Shown here in pieces: positions 8,898 through 17,568 of a DNA stretch of 40,686 bases; position 1 is the stretch's first letter; every line of letters begins with the position of its first letter. Origin of the DNA: Planctomycetota bacterium (lineage in GTDB: Bacteria > Planctomycetota > J058); contig JAESQQ010000051.1 of assembly GCA_016765095.1 (NCBI GenBank), positions 1 to 40,686 of the forward strand. Direction: 5' to 3'. The notes beneath the pieces are model-generated. The model did not search any database. It was not told the origin of the DNA and saw only the letters and a list, made by a program, of their open reading frames with translations. The position numbers and the translations under genes were made by a program.

Positions 8898-10544
8898 ATG
8901 ATCCCGGAGATCGTGGGAAGGCGAAAAAGAAAGAAGCGACGCGGGCGCGGGGCTAGGGCACGCACGAAGCCTTCTCCCCAGTTCGTTGCGCCGCGAGCCT
9001 CAGACCAGCCGGTTGAGCCTTGCTCCAGGCCAGCAGAATCGATGTCGACCGCTGTCGAGCCAGACGATCCGGTACCCACGTTGGGCCAGCCCAAGGCCTT
9101 GTTCCCCTGGCTTGAGTCCAAGCCGGGCCTTGTCTGCGCCCCGCTACTCCTACTCCTCCTCAACTTCGCGCTCCGATCGCAACTCGAGGAGGCAGGCAGC
9201 CACCTTTATTCCCACGCTGAGGCCGCATGGCCTCAGGCCACGCTGGAGTCCGTTCGGGCGATGCCTTGGTGGCGTTTTCTGCTTCCCATTCCTGAGTTCT
9301 CCGGGACTTGGACGACAACCAGCAACATGCTGGTCTGGAACCTGGAAACCTGGCTGGCGCCTGCCGCCATCTACTATCTCGGCAACGCACTCTTCGTTGG
9401 AGTCACCTACGGACTAGCCTACCACTCGACTCGCTCTGGGCTCTTTGCCTTCACGCTAGGCCTCTGCGCGGCTTTCACGACGCATAACTATCAGGTCTAC
9501 GCAGTCACCGGCACGATCGCCCTCTACCTCGTGATGGTTTACGCCGAGGTGGTCTTCTTCTGTCTCTATCGGCTCTGGGGCGCCGAAGAAGGTCGAGTGA
9601 CCCGCTGGGCGATCCTAAGCGCCCTCGCCCTGGTCCCCTTCGTACTCTCCTACGAAGGCTGGCTGGACTTCGCGAGCTATTGCTGGCTAGCAGCTCCTGT
9701 TCTTTACGGATACCACCGCCGGCGGGGCGAGGCCCAGCGTGCGCGACGCGTGCTCATTACCTGGATCGGGATCTCCGCTCTGGCCGTCATTTACGTTGCG
9801 GTCAAGGTCAACTGCGGTTTCGGTCAGGTCAAGGGGAGCGAGTCGGACCTGGTGTTCAACAGTCCCTGGCCGAGGCTGGCCGTAGAAGACGCCCTGACTC
9901 ATGTTGTGACCTTTTTCTACACGTCAATCTCGACGTTCATTCCTGGGCCTCTCGCGGGCTCCGAGGCATTGGGTCAAGTGGGCGCTGAGGCCCTGGTCGC
10001 GGATCAGCATGGGTATCACTCCCAGGCGAACCATCTGATTCCCATGAACTATCACTTTTCCTGGCGCTTTCTGGCGGGCGGCGCGCTAGCGCTCTGGCTA
10101 GGCATGATCCTCAGGACGACTCGAAAGCTGTGGACACGACCCGAGCCGCGAACGCTCGCAGTCCTGCTTGTCTTGATTCTGGTCTTGGTCGGCTCGCCCA
10201 CGCACGCACTCGTCAAGATGCGGCCAATGCATACGGTGCCTTTCCTCGGCTACCAAGTCTGGCTGAGCGTTCTAGGGTTGTTCGCACTCGTAGGTCTCGT
10301 CGTCCGTCGGCTCGAGCAAGCTGGGATCTCACGGGGGTGGGCACGAATCCTAGTTGCTTTGATCTGGCTCGACGTCGTGTCGTGCGCCTTCACTCGCCCC
10401 CCCGTCCTCTCGGAGATGGCGAAGAGTATGGGGGTCGGTTGGTCCTATCCGGACCCGTGGGAGCGCTTGTGCGAACTTTCTGACCTCCCTTGGCGGCGCT
10501 GGGTGACCACCGTAGTAGTTTGGGTCAAGTCCCTGTTGGGCTGA
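8898..10544 (+). CDS. polytopic membrane protein (GT-C-like or polymerase-like, function unknown)
   Basis: Long hydrophobic protein with many TM segments after a basic N-terminus (RRKRKKRRGRGARARTK); ATG at 8898 chosen, a TTG at 8826 is also possible. Confidence 0.65.
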   Translation: MIPEIVGRRKRKKRRGRGARARTKPSPQFVAPRASDQPVEPCSRPAESMSTAVEPDDPVPTLGQPKALFPWLESKPGLVCAPLLLLLLNFALRSQLEEAGSHLYSHAEAAWPQATLESVRAMPWWRFLLPIPEFSGTWTTTSNMLVWNLETWLAPAAIYYLGNALFVGVTYGLAYHSTRSGLFAFTLGLCAAFTTHNYQVYAVTGTIALYLVMVYAEVVFFCLYRLWGAEEGRVTRWAILSALALVPFVLSYEGWLDFASYCWLAAPVLYGYHRRRGEAQRARRVLITWIGISALAVIYVAVKVNCGFGQVKGSESDLVFNSPWPRLAVEDALTHVVTFFYTSISTFIPGPLAGSEALGQVGAEALVADQHGYHSQANHLIPMNYHFSWRFLAGGALALWLGMILRTTRKLWTRPEPRTLAVLLVLILVLVGSPTHALVKMRPMHTVPFLGYQVWLSVLGLFALVGLVVRRLEQAGISRGWARILVALIWLDVVSCAFTRPPVLSEMAKSMGVGWSYPDPWERLCELSDLPWRRWVTTVVVWVKSLLG

Positions 10545-10558
10545 TGTAGAGGATCAAC

Positions 10559-11566
10559 GTGGATCTAAGCGGCAAGCGTTTGTTGGTGATCGGGGGAGCT
10601 GGCTTCATAGGCTCCCACCTCGTGGACCTCCTTCGGGCGGAGGACGTGGCCGAGGTCCGGGTCTTCGACAACCTCTCGCGGGGCGGCGCCGGCAATCTCG
10701 CCGAGGCGCTCCAAGACGATCGAGTTCTCCTCTGGGAGACCGGGGGCGAGCTCCTGCATCGCGACGTCCTAGCGGACGCCATGCAGGGCGTCGACGGCGT
10801 GTTTCACCTCGCCGCCCTCTGGCTGCTTCATTGCTGGGACTTCCCGCGGTCTGCGTTCGAAGTCAACATTGGCGGGACCTTCAACGTGCTTGAGGCCATG
10901 ATCCAGAGCGACGCGAAGCGCTTGGTCTACTCCTCGTCCGCATCGGTCTATGGCGACGCGATCGCGGAGCCCATGGTCGAGGACCACCCCTACAACAACA
11001 CCAACTTCTACGGCGCGACCAAGATCGCAGGCGAGCACATGTGCCGCGCCCTGCATCACCGCTATCGGGATACCCCACAGGCTTTCGACTACGTGGGCTT
11101 GCGGTACATGAACGTCTACGGCGCTCGCCAGGATTACCAAGGCACCTATATCGCGGTGATCATGAAGATCTTGGATCGCCTCGATCGAGGCGAGCCCCCG
11201 ATCGTTTATGGCGACGGGTCGCAGGCCTACGACTTCGTCTACGTCCAAGACGTGGCGCAGTCCAACCTAGACGCCATGCGAGCCGACTCCACCGATCGGT
11301 TCTACAACGTCGGCACTGGGATCAAGACGAGCATTAAGGAGCTGGCCGAGCTGCTCCTCGAGCTGACCGGATCGCCCCTTGAGATTCAGTATGAGCCAGG
11401 CGGCAAGACCTTCGTGAAGAACCGAGTCGGCTGTCCCGAACTAGCTCGTCGCGATCTTGGGTTCGAGTCCAAGATCAGCCTTCGCGACGGACTCCAGCGG
11501 CTGATCGAGTGGCGGGCAGCCCACAAGGAGGCTGTCGCCGAGCGTCGGGCGTCCGCGCGTGGATAA
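10559..11566 (+). CDS. NAD-dependent epimerase/dehydratase (extended SDR)
   Basis: Rossmann GGAGFIGSHLVDLL, SSSASVYGD and YGATKIAGE (YxxxK); GTG start. Confidence 0.92.
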   Translation: MDLSGKRLLVIGGAGFIGSHLVDLLRAEDVAEVRVFDNLSRGGAGNLAEALQDDRVLLWETGGELLHRDVLADAMQGVDGVFHLAALWLLHCWDFPRSAFEVNIGGTFNVLEAMIQSDAKRLVYSSSASVYGDAIAEPMVEDHPYNNTNFYGATKIAGEHMCRALHHRYRDTPQAFDYVGLRYMNVYGARQDYQGTYIAVIMKILDRLDRGEPPIVYGDGSQAYDFVYVQDVAQSNLDAMRADSTDRFYNVGTGIKTSIKELAELLLELTGSPLEIQYEPGGKTFVKNRVGCPELARRDLGFESKISLRDGLQRLIEWRAAHKEAVAERRASARG

Positions 11567-12695
11567 GCGCATCGAGATCTCACAGCCCGCGACCGGGGAG
11601 GAGGAGTGGCATGCGCTCCGCGAGTCCCTCGAGACCGGTTGGCTGACCTCTGGCCCGAGGGTCGCCGAGCTCGAGCGACTCTTCTCTGAGCGGATCGAAG
11701 TCCGCGAGACGATCGCCAGCACCTCGTGTACCACCGCGCTGCACCTGATCTTGGTCGCGTTGGGCGTTGGACCCGGCGACGAGGTCGTCGTGCCAGCGTT
11801 CACCTGGATCACGACCGCGAATGTCGTTCTCTACTGCGGCGCGACACCTGTGTTCGTCGACGTGGACCCTGTGACGTTCAACATGGACCCCAAGCTCGTC
11901 GCGGCGTGCGTTAACGAGCGGACCAAGGCTGTGATCGCGGTCCACTTGTTCGGGCTTTGCGCCGATATGGATGCGATCGCTGCGGCGGCTCCTGGCGTTC
12001 CGATTATCGAAGACGCGGCCTGCGCGGTCGGGGCCCGCTACCGTGGTCGACCTGCGGGGGGGCTGGCCCGGGCTGGAGCGTTCTCCCTCCACCCGCGCAA
12101 GATCATGACTTCGGGGGAGGGCGGGCTCGTCACGACTGACGACGTCCAGTTGGCGGAGCGACTTCGCTCGCTCCGCAACCACGGAGCCAGCGTCAGCGAG
12201 GAGGTGCGGCACCATGGCCCGCGGCCTTACCTGCTCCCCGAGTTCAATCTCCTCGGCTTCAACTACCGAATGACCGATCTCCAGGGAGCGGTGGCCTGTG
12301 TCCAGCTCTCCAAGCTGGACTCGCTGCTCGAGGAGCGCCGGCGCTGGGCAGCGTTCTATCAGGACGCTCTTTCGGACGTGAGCTGGCTTCGGGTGCCGAG
12401 GGCACCCGAGGGTTACGAGCACGGCTGGCAGGCTTTCGTGTGCTTCGTAGATCCCGAGCTGGGCCCACGCCCGCGCAACGAACTCATGGATCAACTCCTG
12501 CAGGCTGGCGTCAGCACTCGGCCTGGCACGCACGCGGTTCACTGCCTGGGGCTCTATCGGGAGCGATTCGGTTTCAAGCCCGAGGACTTTCCCCGGGCCT
12601 GGGACTGCGATCGCCAGAGCCTCGCGATCCCCCTTCATAACCGCATGACTTCAGCGGACTATGAGCGCGTCGTCGCCGCGTTGCGCAGCCTCTAG
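11559..12695 (+). CDS. DegT/DnrJ/EryC1/StrS PLP-dependent sugar aminotransferase
   Basis: VPAFTWITTANVVLYCGATPVFVDVDP, IIEDAACAVGARYRG, SLHPRKIMTSGEGG (catalytic Lys). GTG start overlaps the end of the upstream epimerase. Confidence 0.95.
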   Translation: MDKRIEISQPATGEEEWHALRESLETGWLTSGPRVAELERLFSERIEVRETIASTSCTTALHLILVALGVGPGDEVVVPAFTWITTANVVLYCGATPVFVDVDPVTFNMDPKLVAACVNERTKAVIAVHLFGLCADMDAIAAAAPGVPIIEDAACAVGARYRGRPAGGLARAGAFSLHPRKIMTSGEGGLVTTDDVQLAERLRSLRNHGASVSEEVRHHGPRPYLLPEFNLLGFNYRMTDLQGAVACVQLSKLDSLLEERRRWAAFYQDALSDVSWLRVPRAPEGYEHGWQAFVCFVDPELGPRPRNELMDQLLQAGVSTRPGTHAVHCLGLYRERFGFKPEDFPRAWDCDRQSLAIPLHNRMTSADYERVVAALRSL

Positions 12696-14728
12696 TGTGC
12701 GGATTCGTGGGGGTGCTGGCGCCTCGGGGCTCCCGGCTGCGGCTGGATCGCCTCAAGCCGATGCTCGACAGCATTGCCCACCGGGGTCCGGACGACGCCG
12801 GATATCTAGTCTGGTCCACCGGTCGTGACGACCCGCACGGCGACACTTTCGGGCAGCCTTTCGCCGAGGCTCGTTTTAGAGAGCACTCCCCCCTCCTTCC
12901 GCTGATAGACGGTGACGCGGGGCAAGCACGCCTCCATGACGAGCGCTGGGACTTGTTCCTTGGGCACCGGCGGCTCTCGATCCTCGACCTCACCCCGCGT
13001 GGCCACCAGCCAATGGTCGCTCGCGATCGAGGGGCCTGGATCAGCTACAACGGCGAGGTCTACAACTTTCCTGAGCTACGCGAGGAGTTGATCGGACTCG
13101 GATATCGCTTCTCGAGTCGAACGGACACCGAGGTCGTCCTGGCCGCGTACCAAGAGTGGGGGCTGGACGCGCTCTCCCGCTTCAACGGAATGTTCGCCTT
13201 CGCGCTCTGGGACGTTCGCAAACGACAATTGATCCTGGCCCGGGATCGCTATGGCATTAAGCCCCTCTACTACACCCGCACGCAAGACGGCTTCCTGTTT
13301 GCCAGCGAGATCAAGGCTCTCCTGGCCTATGGGGACCGAGCCCCAAAGGTAGACCTCCTCGCCCTAAACGAGTATTTCTCGTTCCAGAACGTGCTCAGCG
13401 AGAGAACTCTGTTCGACGGAGTTCAGCTCCTCCCACCGGGGACGTCTCTCACGATTCAACTCCCGAGCGGTGACGTCTCGGAACGACGCTATTGGGACTT
13501 TCACTTTCGCGACGACCGCCAAGAGAGCAAAGAGGAGCTTCAAGAGGAGCTCTATCACCTGATTGAGAAGGCGGTCGAGCGTCAGCTCGTCAGCGACGTC
13601 CCGATCGGCTGCTACCTCAGCGGCGGGCTGGACTCGGGCACCGTGACCGCTTTGGCCACGAGGAAGTTGGGGCGTCTAACCAGCTTCACAGGCGGGTTTG
13701 ACCTCTCCGAGGCCGCCGCTCACGAACAACGGTTCGACGAGAGGGAACTGGCTGAGAGGATGGCCAGCCTGTTTCAGACCGAACACTACGAGTGTGTCCT
13801 GCACGCTGGCGACATGGAGCCGATCCTCTCGGACCTGGTCTGGCACCTCGAGGACCTGCGCGTCGGTCAGTGCTATCCGAACTACTACCTGGCTCGCTTG
13901 GCCGGTCATTTCGTGAAGGTCGTGCTCTCAGGGGCAGGCGGAGACGAGCTCTTTGGGGGCTACCCCTGGCGCTATGCCGCCGCCCTCGCTCCTGACAACA
14001 CAGATTACGTTCGCAACTACTACCGCTACTGGAAGCGACTCGTACCAAACTCCGAGAAGCTGAATCTCTTCAACAGTGACACCGTTGCCAGGCTGCGATG
14101 TATGTCGTGTGACGACGGAACCCCTTTTGTCGACCACACCCTCGGCGTGTTCCGAAGAGTTCTGGGGCCGGTCTCCGCAACGACCCCGGCCGAGCAGGTT
14201 AATCAATCGCTCTACTTCGAGTGCAAGACCTTCCTCCACGGCCTGCTCGTCGTCGAAGACAAGCTCTCGATGGCGCACTCGCTCGAGAGCCGGCTGCCGC
14301 TCCTCGACAACGATCTCGTGGACTTCGCGTGCCGGCTGCCGGTGAAATTCAAGATCAGCGGCCTCGAGCAAATCGAACAGCTCGACGAGAACCTCGTTCG
14401 CAAGAATAGAGCCTACAACCCGAAACTCTCGCGAGGCAAAGAGCTCTTGCGCAGCGCTATGGAGCGCATTCTCCCCCCAGAGGTCATTGACGCTCGCAAA
14501 CAGGGCTTCAGCGCGCCAGACGAGTCATGGTTCCGGGGGAAGGCTGAGGACTTCGTGCGCCGAGTTCTGCTCGATCCTCAAGCGAAGCTCTGCCGTTACC
14601 TCGATCAGGACTTCGTCCGGGAGTGGGTGATAGAGCAGCACCGGACTGGCAGTCGGAACCAGCGCCTCCTGATCTGGTCGCTTCTCAGCTTCGAGCTGTG
14701 GTTGGATCGGTTTGGGGTTGTGGAGTGA
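12695..14728 (+). CDS. asnB: asparagine synthase (glutamine-hydrolysing)-like amidotransferase, copy 1
   Basis: N-terminal MCGFVGVL (Cys2 nucleophile), HRGPDDAGY, YNGEVYNF, SGGLDSGTV PP-loop; GTG start overlaps the upstream stop (TAGTG). Confidence 0.93.
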   Translation: MCGFVGVLAPRGSRLRLDRLKPMLDSIAHRGPDDAGYLVWSTGRDDPHGDTFGQPFAEARFREHSPLLPLIDGDAGQARLHDERWDLFLGHRRLSILDLTPRGHQPMVARDRGAWISYNGEVYNFPELREELIGLGYRFSSRTDTEVVLAAYQEWGLDALSRFNGMFAFALWDVRKRQLILARDRYGIKPLYYTRTQDGFLFASEIKALLAYGDRAPKVDLLALNEYFSFQNVLSERTLFDGVQLLPPGTSLTIQLPSGDVSERRYWDFHFRDDRQESKEELQEELYHLIEKAVERQLVSDVPIGCYLSGGLDSGTVTALATRKLGRLTSFTGGFDLSEAAAHEQRFDERELAERMASLFQTEHYECVLHAGDMEPILSDLVWHLEDLRVGQCYPNYYLARLAGHFVKVVLSGAGGDELFGGYPWRYAAALAPDNTDYVRNYYRYWKRLVPNSEKLNLFNSDTVARLRCMSCDDGTPFVDHTLGVFRRVLGPVSATTPAEQVNQSLYFECKTFLHGLLVVEDKLSMAHSLESRLPLLDNDLVDFACRLPVKFKISGLEQIEQLDENLVRKNRAYNPKLSRGKELLRSAMERILPPEVIDARKQGFSAPDESWFRGKAEDFVRRVLLDPQAKLCRYLDQDFVREWVIEQHRTGSRNQRLLIWSLLSFELWLDRFGVVE

Positions 14729-14842
14729 GGGGTTGCGCGTCGGCAGACACGGAGCAGTTCGCGTAGGGCGTAGGGCGTAGGGCGTTGCGGCGACAGGATC
14801 GAGCCGAGGGGAGTAGGTGGTCGCTTAGCGATGCGCGAACCG

Positions 14843-15604
14843 CTAGCGAGCCCTACCGAGACGCACGCGGATCAGGTCTCGGAGGGACCGCATGACTCCA
14901 CGTAGGTTGGAGACCTTCGAAACTCCGCTGAGCCTTGGGCTGGCTACCGTGTGAATCCGGTGGACCGGGCGGCCTGCGCCCCTGCAGTGCAGGTAGAACT
15001 CCCAGTGCATTTCGCCGGTGCGCAGCTCGACTTCGTCGAGGAGGTCGCGTCGGAAGAGGTAAAGTCCCCGAGCCCCCCGCGAATCGACCCCCAAGATGAG
15101 GCTGGCGAGTATCTGGTAGCCGAGGGTGAGAACCTCTCGGTGGGGCGGTCGAATCTGTTTGGCTATCTCGGGCGGGACTTGGCGATCGCTCAACACCAGA
15201 GGCGCATCGTTGGCGGCTTCTAGAAGCGCGAGTGACTGGTCGATTTTGAACTCACCGTCTCCCGGAATGAAGGTCACGAAGCGTCCACGGGCGTTCGTAA
15301 AGCCCGTCAGCAGCCCAGCTCCCATGCCTCGATTTCTCCCGTGGTGGATCACCCGAACCGTCGGGTGCTCGACCGCAAGACGGTCGCACACCTCTCGCGT
15401 GCCGTCTGAACTCCCGTCATTTATGAGCAGCAATTCCGTGGTGTCGACTCGGCCCGCTTGGGCGAGAGTGGCGAGTGAGTCTCGGATCACCTGCGGGACG
15501 TTAAGGGCTTCGTTGTATGCCGGGATGACGACGGACAGCTCAAGAGGAGCCGTTCGAGCCGCTGCCGGAGCGTCGCCTTGGAGTTCGATCTGTGTGGTCC
15601 GCAT
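14843..15604 (-). CDS. GT2-family glycosyltransferase
   Basis: LSVVIPAYNEALNVPQVI, LLINDGSSDGTREV, GRNRGMGAGLLTGF; ATG at 15602-15604. Confidence 0.9.
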   Translation of the reverse strand: MRTTQIELQGDAPAAARTAPLELSVVIPAYNEALNVPQVIRDSLATLAQAGRVDTTELLLINDGSSDGTREVCDRLAVEHPTVRVIHHGRNRGMGAGLLTGFTNARGRFVTFIPGDGEFKIDQSLALLEAANDAPLVLSDRQVPPEIAKQIRPPHREVLTLGYQILASLILGVDSRGARGLYLFRRDLLDEVELRTGEMHWEFYLHCRGAGRPVHRIHTVASPRLSGVSKVSNLRGVMRSLRDLIRVRLGRAR

Positions 15605-15872
15605 GGGGCTCCCTCCTTCGACAGGCGGTAACAAGCGCTGGCGGCCCGGCATTCGACCAAACTTGCCGTGCGCTGTCGCTACCGGTGTCGGTTCGACTTC
15701 GCCCCTCCCCAGTAGGGGCCGCGATCGCCACGTCAAGCTACGCGAGGGCGAGTCCTGCGTTTCCCCCGCGAAGCGTGCGCGTCAGGCAGCCTTGCGCCCC
15801 CAATCAAGACGCCCCCTCTGAGGGCGGGGACCCGTGCAGCCCAGTGATACGGGGTACCTAGGCTACCGAGAG

Positions 15873-16673
15873 CTACCCTTTTGGAGCCCGTGGGCGTGTC
15901 TTCCGCATCCCCCCGCCCTCTTCGAGCCCCCGGGGCTTGGAGGAAGGGTGTCTCACTTGCATTGGCACAGTCGGGGGTGGGCCGTCCGCCATCACTAGCG
16001 CCCTGGTTTGCTCAAGCCCACAATGGAAGAGCGAATCGAGTATGGAGAGTCCCGCGAGGAAAGGTGCACCTCCCTGATGGTAGGTCGGGTGCTGATAGTC
16101 CATCATTTCCAGTTGAATACCCGCCTGTTGGAAGCGCTCTTCCTCGAGGTAGCCCTCGGAGCCGTCGCCGCAGAGATAGGTGGTCCCACCGCAGCCTTGA
16201 ACAAGTTGGACGAGACGCTCAGTCCCAACGGTTTCGATCCCTAGCGTCGAGGTTCGTCTCAGTTCGGTGGAGAGTCCCAGCCAACTGGCGATGGTTGCGA
16301 TGGCGCGCTCGTTGAACTCTGCGATCAACTCCTCTTCGCTCTCTATGAGCAACTGTATGCCGGGAAAGACGGCCTGGAAGTGCGTCGCTTTTCCGTAGCA
16401 CATCTGCAGCGAAGTGAGCGCCTTGCGGCGCCAGCGCGTATCGGCGAAGCGTTGCTCGTTGACGGCTATGACGCCGCCTCCCCGCGCCAGAGGAGCGCTC
16501 CACCACCGTGCCTCCCCGTTGAACCTGAGTCGAACACGGTTTCCCCACCCCCCCCTTCCGGTCCGGGGTTGCTGAACGTCGTCCAACAAGAGGAACACGT
16601 CCGCTCTCGCCAGTTTGGAGAAGAACCCAAGCCAGGGGAAGAAGTTGGGTTGGTGGATGGCGACGGTCGTCAA
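15873..16673 (-). CDS. WbqC-like family protein
   Basis: MTTVAIHQPNFFPWLGFFSKLARADVFLLLDDVQ... and TYLCGDGSEGYLEEERFQQAGI, characteristic of the WbqC family. Confidence 0.88.
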   Translation of the reverse strand: MTTVAIHQPNFFPWLGFFSKLARADVFLLLDDVQQPRTGRGGWGNRVRLRFNGEARWWSAPLARGGGVIAVNEQRFADTRWRRKALTSLQMCYGKATHFQAVFPGIQLLIESEEELIAEFNERAIATIASWLGLSTELRRTSTLGIETVGTERLVQLVQGCGGTTYLCGDGSEGYLEEERFQQAGIQLEMMDYQHPTYHQGGAPFLAGLSILDSLFHCGLEQTRALVMADGPPPTVPMQVRHPSSKPRGLEEGGGMRKTRPRAPKG

Positions 16674-16728
16674 GAGTCCTCCACTCGCGGGCGTGGGATA
16701 CTACTCCGCTGAACACGGGACGGTGACC

Positions 16729-17256
16729 ATGGTGCAGGAAGCGGGCGTTTCACTCGGGCCAATTGAGGAGGCTGACCTCTCTCAACTCAAGGCCTGGATC
16801 AACGATCGTGAGACGGTGATCCAGAGCACCTCGTATCAGCCTGTCAGCGGCGCGCAGCACGAAGGTTGGTATTCGTCCCTCGCGGGCCGCCAAGACATGG
16901 TCGCCTTCGCGATCCGCGCGGGCGAGTCGAGCGATCTCGTTGGCACCTGCAAGCTGAGCGGGATCCAAGGGATCCATCGCTCGGCAGAGCTCGCGATTCG
17001 GATTGGAGACGTCGCCCGCCGGGGTGAGGGGATCGGCACTGCGGCCGTCCGCCTCCTCCTCCACCATGCCTTCGCCGATCTCAACCTGAACCGCGTCTTC
17101 CTCCACGTCTTCTCTGGAAATGCTGCTGCTCTACGCACCTACGAGAAGGCTGGTTTCGTCTCCGAGGGGCTGCTCCGCGAAGCCGTCTTCATAGACGGCG
17201 CCTACCTAGACGTCCAAGTCATGAGCGTCCTCCGCTCAGAGTGGAAGTGCCTCTGA
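16729..17256 (+). CDS. GNAT-family N-acetyltransferase (RimJ/RimL-like)
   Basis: VSLGPIEEADLSQLKAWIND..., RRGEGIGTAAVRLLLHHAFADLNLNRVFLHVFSGNAAALRTYEKAGFVSEG; ATG at 16729 chosen, so the gene does not overlap divergent WbqC. Confidence 0.88.
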   Translation: MVQEAGVSLGPIEEADLSQLKAWINDRETVIQSTSYQPVSGAQHEGWYSSLAGRQDMVAFAIRAGESSDLVGTCKLSGIQGIHRSAELAIRIGDVARRGEGIGTAAVRLLLHHAFADLNLNRVFLHVFSGNAAALRTYEKAGFVSEGLLREAVFIDGAYLDVQVMSVLRSEWKCL

Positions 17257-17281
17257 GCCCCTTGGTGTTGCGTTGCATGCC

Positions 17282-17299
17282 CAACGGCCTGGGCCGTTG
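17282..17299. repeat. short perfect hairpin in a convergent intergenic region
   Basis: CAACGGCC-TG-GGCCGTTG. Confidence 0.6.
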
Positions 17300-17485
17300 C
17301 ATTTGGATTGGCACGAAAGGCCGCTCCAAGACCGTCGTCGTCGTCGGGCCTCACTGTCGGTGGTCCGCCCCCGGACCCTGAGGTTTGGCATGACTCCCGT
17401 GAGCCAGGCCATTGCCGTATGTGGTGAGTCACGCTCTTTGAGAATCGCAGCCCACTCCAGGCGGGGACGGGAGCAGCCGGGCGCT

Positions 17486-17504
17486 GGGCTCTGCCCCGGA
17501 GCCC
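17486..17504. repeat. GC-rich hairpin in the same convergent intergenic region
   Basis: GGGCTC-TGCCCCG-GAGCCC. Confidence 0.55.
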
Positions 17505-17568
17505 GAGGCTTTCTAGGCATGGCACGTGTCTGAAAAGAGAGGGATCCCCAAGCGGATCGTTCAGCGTC

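Noticed and set aside
14761-14785. GCGTAGG x3 short tandem repeat after asnB copy 1
   Set aside because: Only three 7-bp units; too short to support a functional claim.
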